From SZUA-430 sp040080835 (lineage in GTDB: Bacteria > Pseudomonadota > Alphaproteobacteria > Micropepsales > Micropepsaceae), in assembly GCA_040080835.1 (NCBI GenBank), contig JBEBHP010000018.1, positions 28,979 to 92,978 of the forward strand: a stretch of 64,000 bases of DNA, in the 5' to 3' direction. A model generated the notes under the pieces. It saw only the letters and a program-made list of their open reading frames with translations, had not been told where the DNA came from and did no database searches. Of this stretch, positions 41,587 through 50,800 are shown piece after piece (position 1 is the first letter of the stretch; every line of letters starts with the position of its first letter). The position numbers and the translations under genes were made by a program.

Positions 41587-43719
41587 TCAGGCCTGACTGC
41601 TTTTGCGGTGGGCCAGGGACCCCAGCTCTTTCAGAAGCGGGCCCAGGTGCTTTTCATAGTTTCGCCATCGCGCGACTGATGATCCATAGATCGGTTGACG
41701 TATCTGAACCGCACTTGCAGTTTTGATCGGCCGTTCGCTCCTGTGAAATTCAAGGACAGCCGGGTCCCACTCCAGCCCGCAATAGTCGAGTATTCGGCGG
41801 GCTTGGCCCTCGATGTCACTCACGACATTCTCATAGTCGACATCAAGAAACGAGCCGGCAGGCAACACGCTTCGCCAATGCTGCATCAGCTTGTCATACG
41901 CAGAATAGTAGCGGCCCAGTTCTTCAAGATCATATGTAAAATTGATCTCGCCCGAGAATAGTTTGAAATAGCAGGAAAGGCACGTGTCTGCAGGATTGCG
42001 CCTTGCGTGGATAAATTTTGCGTTGGGCATGGCAAGGCGAAGAAGTCCGAGAAAGAAAAAGTTCGACGGCATCTTGTCCGTAATGCGCAGGCTTTGCGGC
42101 CAGTAAGTCGAGAGCCGCTTCGCGACGCTCTGGCCAAAATAGGTCAGGTCTGCAGATTCTGCATCCGGCAGGAATTCCGGATACGGCCTGTGCCCGCTTA
42201 CGTGATTGCGCACGTCCACCAGCGCGTCGTGCACGTCGCGCACTTCTCCGGCGCCCTTGACGATTGGGTGACTTGTGATGATTTGCTCAATCAGCGTCGT
42301 TCCCGACCGTGGCATCCCGAGCACGAAAATAGGTAACTTTGTCGGGTTGCCCTTGCCCTCAAACTTGCTCACGATTTCTGGTGTGAACAGGCGCTGGATG
42401 CGCTCGAACAGCCCGAGAGTGTCAGCTTCGGAGTACGCGGACTGTGCCCGCTTTATGCGACACGCCTTCGATACATGCTCAAAGGCGGCATCGAAATCAT
42501 TCAGGTCATCCAGCGCTTTTCCAATGGCAAATTGCAGCTGCATGCGCTGATCTTCAGATTGTGCCGCATCAGTAGACGCCAGTGCGAGCATGGCTTTCAG
42601 ATGGCTGTCATCTCGAGATTGAAATGTTTTTGTCTCGGAGATATTCGCATACGCCCCAAAATTGCCGGGATCGATCGCGATGCATTTGTCAAAGGCGCGA
42701 ATGGCTTCATCGAACTCGCCAATTTCACGCAGCGCGCAGCCAAGCAGGTTTTGGGCGTCAGGGTGCCGGGGGTCAAGCGCAATCGCCCTTCGCAATGTTT
42801 CGATCGCCTTGTGGGGCTGTTGCGTTTCAAACTGCAGGCGCCCCAGGGTTATTACCGCTTCCAGACCGTCAGGGTTCATGGCGAGAGACTGATCGATCAG
42901 GCGGCGCGCGGTCTCAAAGTTCTTTCGTTCGATATGCACCGTCGCAGCGATGCACATGGCTTCGCCGCTCGAAGGAAACAGTTGCAATGTCTGGTTCGCG
43001 AGCGCGAGCGCCGCATCAGACTTCCTTTGTGCCTTGAGTGCCAAAGTCAGATTGAGCATTGCGTGGAAGTCACCCGGTACCAGGGTGAGGGCAGTTCTTG
43101 CGGCACTTTCCGCGCCGGGAAAGTCAACGCTGACCAGCAGGACCGCTGCAAGGCTGTTGTGCGCCGCAGCGCTTTTCGGATTGGCAGCGACTGCATTTCG
43201 CGCGTCAGCTTCTGCCAGTGCCGTCTCGCGCTTCTTCGAATAGGCATTCGACCGGTTGGCCAGGGCATCCGTGTTCTTCGGGTCGAGCTCGATCGCCTTG
43301 CTGAAATGCGCGATCGCTGACGATGTGTCTCCCGTCGCCAGCAGGGCTACCCCGAGATTGTTGTGCGACTCCGAATGTTTGGGTTTGAGTGCAACGGCGA
43401 TCCGTCCATGTTCGATCGCCTTTGCCAGATCTCCCGCCTTTGCATACATGGCCGCAATATTGGTATGAAACCGCCCTGCTTTCGGGTTGATCTCGATGGC
43501 TTCGTCAATCAGCCTGATCGCGGCGTCGGATTTGTTTGCGGCATGGGCGATGAGGCCGAGCGCAAAAAGCGCGTCAGCATTTGCAGGATGTGTCTTCAGG
43601 AGCGTCCGCAGCAACACTTCTGCTTCGCCCAGCTTTCCAGCCTGGAATAGCTTTTCAGCTTGCTCCAGTGAGCTGGACGCTGCCTGTTGGGCTTTGTCGC
43701 CCGGGTTCTGCTGCTGCAC
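41587..43719 (-). CDS. TPR-sulfotransferase fusion, copy 1
   Basis: About 710 residues from a GTG start; a TTG 38 codons earlier is open, but it abuts a terminator hairpin, so a separate promoter would leave no leader. Residues about 15-400 are TPR repeats (pattern HNNLGVALLATGDTSSAIAH). The C-terminal part is a sulfotransferase with the 5'-phosphosulfate loop LGMPRSGTTLIEQII at about 465-480 and the 3'-phosphate region RITDKMPSNFFFLGLLRLA. It would transfer sulfate from PAPS to a protein or glycan. It is a paralogue of the next gene upstream. Confidence 0.9.
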   Translation of the reverse strand: MQQQNPGDKAQQAASSSLEQAEKLFQAGKLGEAEVLLRTLLKTHPANADALFALGLIAHAANKSDAAIRLIDEAIEINPKAGRFHTNIAAMYAKAGDLAKAIEHGRIAVALKPKHSESHNNLGVALLATGDTSSAIAHFSKAIELDPKNTDALANRSNAYSKKRETALAEADARNAVAANPKSAAAHNSLAAVLLVSVDFPGAESAARTALTLVPGDFHAMLNLTLALKAQRKSDAALALANQTLQLFPSSGEAMCIAATVHIERKNFETARRLIDQSLAMNPDGLEAVITLGRLQFETQQPHKAIETLRRAIALDPRHPDAQNLLGCALREIGEFDEAIRAFDKCIAIDPGNFGAYANISETKTFQSRDDSHLKAMLALASTDAAQSEDQRMQLQFAIGKALDDLNDFDAAFEHVSKACRIKRAQSAYSEADTLGLFERIQRLFTPEIVSKFEGKGNPTKLPIFVLGMPRSGTTLIEQIITSHPIVKGAGEVRDVHDALVDVRNHVSGHRPYPEFLPDAESADLTYFGQSVAKRLSTYWPQSLRITDKMPSNFFFLGLLRLAMPNAKFIHARRNPADTCLSCYFKLFSGEINFTYDLEELGRYYSAYDKLMQHWRSVLPAGSFLDVDYENVVSDIEGQARRILDYCGLEWDPAVLEFHRSERPIKTASAVQIRQPIYGSSVARWRNYEKHLGPLLKELGSLAHRKSSQA

Positions 43720-43841
43720 GAGGTGTTTCCAGGTTCCGGTCAAAAAGAGACCGCAACCTAGTTGCGTTTGCGGGAAAGGGAAATCTTGTTTTTTGGCAAA
43801 GTTACTGCCCTGCAGCGGAATCAATTTCTCCAATCAGCAAA

Positions 43842-43875
43842 AATGGCGCCGCAAGCCCGAACTTGCGGCGCCATT
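43842..43875 (-). terminator. Rho-independent terminator between the two TPR-sulfotransferase genes
   Basis: A perfect 14-bp stem (AATGGCGCCGCAAG) with a 6-base loop, followed on the minus strand by a T-rich run. It lies 23 bases after the stop of the upstream sulfotransferase gene and ends the GT-sulfotransferase transcript, so the downstream sulfotransferase-FkbM pair is a separate unit. Confidence 0.8.
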
Positions 43876-43898
43876 GACAACTTTGCCACCCGGATGGC

Positions 43899-46043
43899 TC
43901 AACGGGCCAAGGGCCCCAATTCCTGCAAGAGCGGCCCAAGGTGCTTTTCGTAGTTGCGCCATCTGGCAATCGAAGATGAGTAAATCGGCTTCCTGACCTG
44001 TGACGCACTCGCCGTTTTCACAGGCCGGTCATTCTTGTGGAAGTTGAGAACACCCGGATCCCACTCAAGCCCGCAATACTCAAGAATGCGCCTTGCCTGG
44101 CCTTCAGTATCAGCCACAACCTCTTCGTACTGCACATCCAGGAACGCGCCTGCAGGAAGCACTTCGCGCCAATGCTGCATCAGGTCGTGATAGGCCCGGT
44201 AGTAACGACCAAGCTCTCCCAGGTCGTAGGTTTGGCTCTGCTCTCCCGCAAAAAGCTTTGAGAAACAGGAAACACAAGTGTCAACCGGACTTCTGTTGGT
44301 GTGAATGATCTTGGCATTTGGTATCGCCAGGTGGATCAGGCCTGCAAAATAGAAGTTGGAGGGCATCTTGTCCGTGATGCGTTCGGCGTTCGGTGCGTGC
44401 TTTGCGAGCTTTCGGAAATATGAATTCGCAACCTTTCCAACTTCATCCTGTTTCAGAACGGGCAGGAATTCAGGGTAGGGGGCCGCATTTCCCTTGCTGT
44501 CCCTGACGCTGGCAACGGTCTCGCTCATGTCGCGCAGTTCGCCCGCACCCTTCACGCGGGGGTGGCTCGCGATGATTTGCTCGACTAGCGTGGTTCCCGA
44601 ACGAGGCATGCCCAGAATGAAAATCGGAAGGTCCCCGGCCACGCCACTTCCGGATAACTTCTGAACTACGTCCTTGGTGATTGTTTTTTTGATGCGCTCG
44701 AAGAGTTGCAGGACATCGTTTTCGTTGTAGTTGATGGTTGCTCTTTTGAGTGCACAGCCTTTTCTGAGATGTTCAAAGGCTTCATCATAGCGTTTCAGGT
44801 CATCATAGGCCTTCCCCAGCGCGAAATGCAGATGCATCTGCTTTTCCGCCGGCATGGAGGCGAACGATGCCTGGTACTTTTCCATTTCCACGAGATGGCG
44901 ATCGTCATTGGAGGTGAACTTCTTGGTGTCCACCAGATTCACATAGGCGCCATAGGCATCCGGTGCGAGTTCAAGGGTCTTGTTGAAAGCAGCCAGCGCT
45001 TCGTCAAATCGCCCAAGTTCCTTTAGTGCGTTACCCATGTTGTTGTAGGAGTCAGAGAGCGTCGGTTTGAGCGCAATTGCTCGCTGGTACGTCTCGACTG
45101 CCTTTTCGGGATTGTTGTCTTCAAAGTGGGCGCGGCCCAGAACATTTATCGTCTCGGCTTTGTCGGGCTCAAGTGCGAGCGCCCGATTGATCATCGGCAT
45201 CGCCTTTTCGACGTTCTTCTGGTCAATGTGGATCGCGCCCGCATAGCTGTAGGCGTCTGCACAATCAGGCTTGATCCGAATGATCTGGTCGGCAAGGGCG
45301 AGACCTTCGTCGAATTTCTTCTGGTCTTTCAGGGCAAGGACGAGATTGCTCATTGCTTCGACATATCCTGGCCGCAAGCTGATCGCCCGGCGATAGGATT
45401 GGTCAGCTTCGACAAAGCGCTCCATGTCACGCAGAACGCTTCCCAAATTGTTATGGGCTTCTGCATAGGTTGGTTTGAGCTCAATCGCTTGACGGTACTG
45501 AATCTCCGCTTCACCGTAGCGCTTCATCTGCCGAAGCGCGTTGCCGAGATTGCTCAGTGCTTCTGGAAAGTTTGGCTTCAGTCGCAAGCCGTTTTCATAG
45601 TGTTTTGCAGCAGTTTCGAAGTCACCCAGGTCGAAATAGGCAATGCCAAGATTGTTGTACGTGTCGGCGTGATTGGGTCGTAGTCCCAGCGCGAGCATGC
45701 CGTGCTTGATGGCAAGTTCGGGCTTGCCAATGAGCCGGCACATCTCTGCGATATTACTTTGATAAAGGCCGACATTTGGATTGATCGCAAGTGCGCGGGC
45801 GATCAGCTGAACCGCTTGCGGAGTCTTGCCACATTCGTGTGCAAGGATGGCCAATGCATGAAGCGCCTCTGGCTGATCCGGTCTTTGAGCCAGCAATTGT
45901 CTCAGCACATTCTCTGATTGTGCCATGCGCCCCCCGCGATGATGTTGGTCAGCAACAGAGAGCGCTTGCTGAACGGTCATGCGTTGACCGGAGACATTGT
46001 CCGCACTTTGCGTTTGGGCGGCTTGGACTGACTTGCTTTGCAT
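43899..46043 (-). CDS. TPR-sulfotransferase fusion, copy 2
   Basis: A 714-residue paralogue of copy 1 with the same layout: about 10 TPR units over residues 20-400 (typical HNNLGSVLRDMERFVEADQS), then the sulfotransferase domain with LGMPRSGTTLVEQIIASHPR at about 478 and RITDKMPSNFYFAGLIHLA. The C-terminal ARWRNYEKHLGPLLQELGPL is shared by both copies. The two have drifted in the TPR part, which may give different acceptors. It begins 27 bases after the TPR-glycosyltransferase stop, so they are probably cotranscribed. No strong ribosome site is seen. Confidence 0.92.
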   Translation of the reverse strand: MQSKSVQAAQTQSADNVSGQRMTVQQALSVADQHHRGGRMAQSENVLRQLLAQRPDQPEALHALAILAHECGKTPQAVQLIARALAINPNVGLYQSNIAEMCRLIGKPELAIKHGMLALGLRPNHADTYNNLGIAYFDLGDFETAAKHYENGLRLKPNFPEALSNLGNALRQMKRYGEAEIQYRQAIELKPTYAEAHNNLGSVLRDMERFVEADQSYRRAISLRPGYVEAMSNLVLALKDQKKFDEGLALADQIIRIKPDCADAYSYAGAIHIDQKNVEKAMPMINRALALEPDKAETINVLGRAHFEDNNPEKAVETYQRAIALKPTLSDSYNNMGNALKELGRFDEALAAFNKTLELAPDAYGAYVNLVDTKKFTSNDDRHLVEMEKYQASFASMPAEKQMHLHFALGKAYDDLKRYDEAFEHLRKGCALKRATINYNENDVLQLFERIKKTITKDVVQKLSGSGVAGDLPIFILGMPRSGTTLVEQIIASHPRVKGAGELRDMSETVASVRDSKGNAAPYPEFLPVLKQDEVGKVANSYFRKLAKHAPNAERITDKMPSNFYFAGLIHLAIPNAKIIHTNRSPVDTCVSCFSKLFAGEQSQTYDLGELGRYYRAYHDLMQHWREVLPAGAFLDVQYEEVVADTEGQARRILEYCGLEWDPGVLNFHKNDRPVKTASASQVRKPIYSSSIARWRNYEKHLGPLLQELGPLAR

Positions 46044-46070
46044 GGGGATGTGTCCGCAGTTCGGGTGAAA

Positions 46071-47513
46071 CTAGATCTTCTTGAGGCTGTTGATGACTTG
46101 GGAAACCACACTGTCCCATTTTGTTGTGTGGCGCGCGCCGTCCGATTTGGGTCTGATGAGTTCGATCGAAGGGTACCATGGGCTGTCGTTTCTTTTCTCA
46201 AGCCATCGCCAGTCGGCAACAGCAGGAAGCATGACGAGCGTTTTGCGACCCAGGGCGCCTGCCAGGTGCGCTGACGCAGTCTCGATCGTGACGACACGGT
46301 CCAGTACCGACATCAGCGCGGCTGTATCATCGAAGTCTTTGATAAGCGGCGCGGCATTGAACACCCGGGATTTCAATGGGTGCTGCGCGAGCTGTTCGGC
46401 GCCGTGTCCCACCTGCAGCGACACAACAGCATAGTCGTCGGACTCCAGAAGGGGCGTCAGGCTGCCAAGCGGAACAGATCTGATGGCATTGATCGCGTTG
46501 GTGGGCCGGCCATGCCAGACCAGTCCCACGGTCTTGCGTCCTCGCACGAAGGGCGCGAGTCGAATTTTCCACGCCTCGACTTTCGCAAGGTCCGGGAATA
46601 GGTATGGGACCTGCGAGGGCAGGTCTGCAAGCGTCGAGCCAAACACATACGGTAGACTCGACAGTGTGATCTGGTAGTCGAAAGGTGGCAGATTTTCCCA
46701 CCTGTCAATCACAGTGCCAGGCCCTGCTATCCGCTCTATAAGCGGCTTCAGTTCAGTGCTCGCGCCCACGATGACGTGTCTGACCCGCTCTTTTGCAAGC
46801 TTGATGTAGCGGGCATACTGGAAACAGTCGCCGTAGCCCTGCTCGCAGACGATCAGCAGCGTGCTCGCTTTGAGTTCCATGCCGTTCCAGACGGCGTGCT
46901 TGAATTTGGGCAGGAGTTTTTCGGTGGACTTGAGTTTGTAACGCCACTCATATTCTGACCAGCCGGACCGATAGTCGCCCTTCATCAGGAGCGCATGCGC
47001 AAGCGACAGGTGGGCGCGCGCAAGATCTGGTTGACTTGAGACGGCTCGCTCGAACATCCCCAGTGCCCGCTCATTGTCACCCTGTAGGACCAGCGCGTCT
47101 CCCAGGTCGGTCAGGATCTCTGATGCGCCATGTGAAAGCGCCGCCTCGCCAGCCGCAACAGCCTCCGGAATCATGCCCTTCACCCGATAGAGTCGACACA
47201 GGCTCATCTGGGCCATGGCATCTGTCTTGCGGCCTGTCAGCGATGACCGCAGGATCTCAATGGCACGGTCCGGTTTGCCCTTCTTTTCGGCGACAGCCGC
47301 CACAATCTGCACCGCAACCGGCGTTCCAGGACGCTTCGTAAGGATGGCGACCGCAATCTTTGCCGCATCATCGAACTTGCCTTGTTCGAAACACGCCCGC
47401 GCCTGCTTGAGGGCCGTCTGCAGGTTTAGCGTCACGGGTTGGCCTTTCCGGGTATTGGCACCCGCTTGTGTCCCCGCATTCGCTTTCACTGTTGTACCGG
47501 CGACACCCGTCAT
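46071..47513 (-). CDS. TPR-fused glycosyltransferase (GT9/heptosyltransferase-like)
   Basis: A 480-residue protein: TPR repeats over about 20-180 (DNERALGMFERAVSSQPDLA; GDYRSGWSEYEWRYKLKSTE), then a GT-B-type domain with LIVCEQGYGDCFQYARYIKL, KTVGLVWHGRPTNAINAIRS and the C-terminal TIETASAHLAGALGRKTLVM, as in ADP-heptose transferase (GT9) relatives. TPR-GT9 fusions are found next to adhesins and flagellin or other glycoprotein loci in other bacteria. The start MTGVAGTT follows aagga and a CtrA-type box. It is the first gene of the minus-strand unit, divergent from the autotransporters. Confidence 0.88.
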   Translation of the reverse strand: MTGVAGTTVKANAGTQAGANTRKGQPVTLNLQTALKQARACFEQGKFDDAAKIAVAILTKRPGTPVAVQIVAAVAEKKGKPDRAIEILRSSLTGRKTDAMAQMSLCRLYRVKGMIPEAVAAGEAALSHGASEILTDLGDALVLQGDNERALGMFERAVSSQPDLARAHLSLAHALLMKGDYRSGWSEYEWRYKLKSTEKLLPKFKHAVWNGMELKASTLLIVCEQGYGDCFQYARYIKLAKERVRHVIVGASTELKPLIERIAGPGTVIDRWENLPPFDYQITLSSLPYVFGSTLADLPSQVPYLFPDLAKVEAWKIRLAPFVRGRKTVGLVWHGRPTNAINAIRSVPLGSLTPLLESDDYAVVSLQVGHGAEQLAQHPLKSRVFNAAPLIKDFDDTAALMSVLDRVVTIETASAHLAGALGRKTLVMLPAVADWRWLEKRNDSPWYPSIELIRPKSDGARHTTKWDSVVSQVINSLKKI

Positions 47514-47522
47514 GATTCGATT

Positions 47523-47541
47523 CCTTAACAAATGGTTAAGG
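47523..47541. promoter_or_regulatory. CtrA-type box (TTAA-N7-TTAA) upstream of the TPR-glycosyltransferase
   Basis: CCTTAAC-AAATG-GTTAAGG, a perfect 7-bp dyad that contains TTAA-N7-TTAA, the CtrA consensus. It begins ten bases before the start codon of the glycosyltransferase gene. It is also 286 bases before the divergent autotransporter gene. Cell-cycle control of surface modification is inferred. Confidence 0.5.
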
Positions 47542-47826
47542 CGGTATGGCACATGCCACAGCTAGTGAGAAGCAGCACAAAAGCAACAATAACCAGCTGA
47601 ATTGTCTAGGTCGGGACATTCAAAACGGTCCGCCCACTTGATGTAGCAGTGCCACAACATCTGGGCCGATTTAACAAACGTGATCGCTACCCGTGGACCG
47701 CCCAGTAGTTAACAAGTTATTGCCAGAGGGCGTCATGATTCGCGATCTGTGGGAAGCGTCCCCACATCTCGTGGAAAAGTTAACCGAGCCACCGATTTCT
47801 GGATTTAACCCCTGGGGGAGATACAA
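47542..47826. other. Divergent promoter region of the autotransporter locus
   Basis: This intergenic stretch separates the glycosyltransferase and autotransporter genes. It is rich in TTAAC and GTTAAC elements (for example near 47708, 47780 and 47805) that resemble CtrA half-sites with non-standard spacing. No gene or RNA is evident. Confidence 0.4.
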
Positions 47827-50800
47827 ATGATCCGCTTGCGTATGAATGGTCTGATGTCACGAGCGTCCACGTTGGCCCTGGCGGCCTTTGCAGGCGTAGT
47901 GGGAGCCTCCGGTGCCAAAGCCGGTACCACGGTGACAGGCCCCAACCAGCCTCACGTGCACAACACGTCAAACACCGATTTCGTCAACATCGATACGGCG
48001 ATCGTGGGAATCGACCCGAACGTTGGTGGCGTAAACAGCTTCGCCAACGATCCGGGAATCGTGATCGGCGGATTCTCGACCGGTTCCGGTGTGTTCGTTA
48101 CGGACAGCATCCTGCAAGGCCGGTTCGTAAACAGCGGTACCATTTTTGGTGACAGCGACGGTGTTCATGCATCTGACAGCACCTTCCAGCAGGGGCTGAC
48201 AAACGCAGGACGCATTGAAGGTTCTTCTGACGGCTTGGGCTTGTACAGCACGAATCTTGCAGGCGGTATCACCAACACCGGGACGATTACCGGCTTTACT
48301 GGCGCGGGCGTCGACATTCTGAACTTCGCGGGTTCGTCACGAACGATATCCGGCGGCATTCTGAATACCGGCACAATCCAGGGCGACTCTGGTATCGTCA
48401 TTTGGGGCAGCTCACCGGAAACCGTGTCGGGTGGCATTTCGAACTCTGGTCGGATCTCTGCCGACACGGGCGACGCAATTTTCATCGGCAAGGGCGTCAC
48501 CTTCTCTGGCGGTATCGACAACACCTCCACCGGCAAGATCATTGCCGATTCTTCGGACGGCATTGAAATCGCTGCGCCGAGCTTTGCAGGTGGCATTACC
48601 AATGCTGGCACGATCGCAGGTGCGGCAACGAGCTCGGACTCAGTTGCAGCTATCAACATCACGTCTTCAGTCGTGACGTTTTCAGGTGGCATCACGAACA
48701 GCGGCCTCATCAGCGCAGTCGCGCTGACAGGTACATTTACAGGCACGGCCAATGGTATTCTGATCCAGGCCGATACGTTCAACGGCGGCATCATCAATAC
48801 AGGCACGATCACGTCCAGCGACACGGCCATCAGCCTTGACAGCCCAACCGGCGTCTTCAACGGCGGCATCGACAACCAGGGCAGGATAGCGGCGAGCACT
48901 GCCGATGCGATCAACGTCAGTACCGAAACGTTCAATGACGGGATCACGAACTCAGGCGTCATCGAAGGCGAATTCGATGGTATCGACATCGACGGAATCG
49001 ATGAATTCAATGGCAACATCGTCAACTCTGGCACAATCATCAACCACGACAGTACAAGCCAGGGCATCGAAATCACTGCAGATGACTTCAATGGCTCCGT
49101 GTCCAACTCCGGCACCATTCTGTCCGCGGGTGAAGGCATTCTCGTCGAGAATTCTGGCACAAGCGTGTTTCACGGCGATGGAACGACGGGCATAGACAAC
49201 TCCGGTCTCATTCGTTCAACTTCCGATGTCGGCATAGACATCGAAGCTTCTACCTTCGAAGGCGGCGTAACCAACTCCGGCACAATTGATGCCCATTCGA
49301 ACGGCATCGAAATTGATGGCGGCGGCAGCCAGACATTTGTCGGCGGCGTAACCAACAGCGGAACCATCCTGGCAGGAAATGGCGGCGAAGGCGGGGCAAC
49401 CGGTGATGGTTTGCTGGTCGATCTCGACGACTTCCAGGGCGGCATCACCAACACGTCTTCCGGCATTATCGATGCTCGTGATGACGGCATGAACGTATCA
49501 GCTTTGACATTTAGTGGTGGCATCACCAACGCTGGAACGATCCTGGCCGGTTCAACGGGTATCGACATCAACGTTACGAACACGTTCTCGGGCGGTGTGG
49601 GGAACTCTGGCCTGATTCATGCCTTCAGTGGTACCGGTGTCTCGATCGACCCGACAATCTTCAACGGCGCATTCACGAACTCCGGGACCATCATCGCTGA
49701 GGCGACGACAGGAAACGCCATTGGTGTCTACGCAACTGCTGGCACGTTCAATGGTGGTATCGCAAACTCGGGTCTGATCGACTCCGAGCAGCAAGGCATC
49801 TACGTCGATGTCGGCGCGTTTAAGGATGGCCTCACCAACAGCGGTACGATTACGACATCGGAAGGCTCGGGCACCGGTATCCGCGTGTTCGCAAACACCT
49901 TTGCTGGTGGTCTGACCAACTCCGGCACCATCATTACCAACAGCAGCAGCGGCATTCGTCTCACGGTCGCCAACGACTTTGCGGGCGGCGTCACCAACAG
50001 CGGCGTAATCGACTCAAACGATGACGCAATCCACATCGATACCCCTCAGACATTTGCCGGCGGCGTTACCAACTCCGGGACGCTTACCTCCGGCGACGAT
50101 GGTATTCGTACTGAAGGCCAGTCCTTCGCAGGTGGAATCAAGAACGTTACTGGCGGCAAGATCTTCGCCGATGAATCTGGCATTCAGGTAACGAATACGG
50201 TCTTCTCTGGTGGCATCACCAATAGCGGTTCGATTACAGCCGATTCTCGCGGTATCGATGTGAATGTCACAACGTTCAGCAACGGCATCAACAACTCGGG
50301 CCTCATCATTGTCGACAGCACAGCCGTTGAAGTTGATGCAACGACGTTTACTGGCGGTTTCGTGAATACTGGAACCATCGAAGGGAACAGTGGCGACGGT
50401 GTGAACTTCGACGTTACGACCTTCAGTGAGGGCTTCAACAATAGCGGAACCATTCTGGCCACCGACACGGGCGTGGTGTTCGATGGCACGACGTTCGGCG
50501 GCGGCTTTACAAACTCCGGCTTGATTGATGGCTCGGGCACCGGCGTGGACATAAATTCAACCACGTTCAATGGTGGCTTCACCAACAGCGGAACAATTGT
50601 AGGTTCCGATACTGGCATAAACTTCGACGGTACGAACGTGAATGGTGGTTTCACCAACACGGGCAGAATCAGTGCCAACTCCTACGCCGTGGACATCGAC
50701 GTCACCAACTTCGTTGGCAACTTTACCAACTCGGGAACGCTCGAAGCCAACAGCGAAACAACCCTCAACATCGATGCTACAAACTTCACCGGCAATTTTG

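Noticed and set aside
48165..49160. Long minus-strand frame of 331 codons inside the first autotransporter
   Set aside because: Pro/Met/Val-rich shadow of the repeat region; several similar frames follow the repeat period on the same strand.
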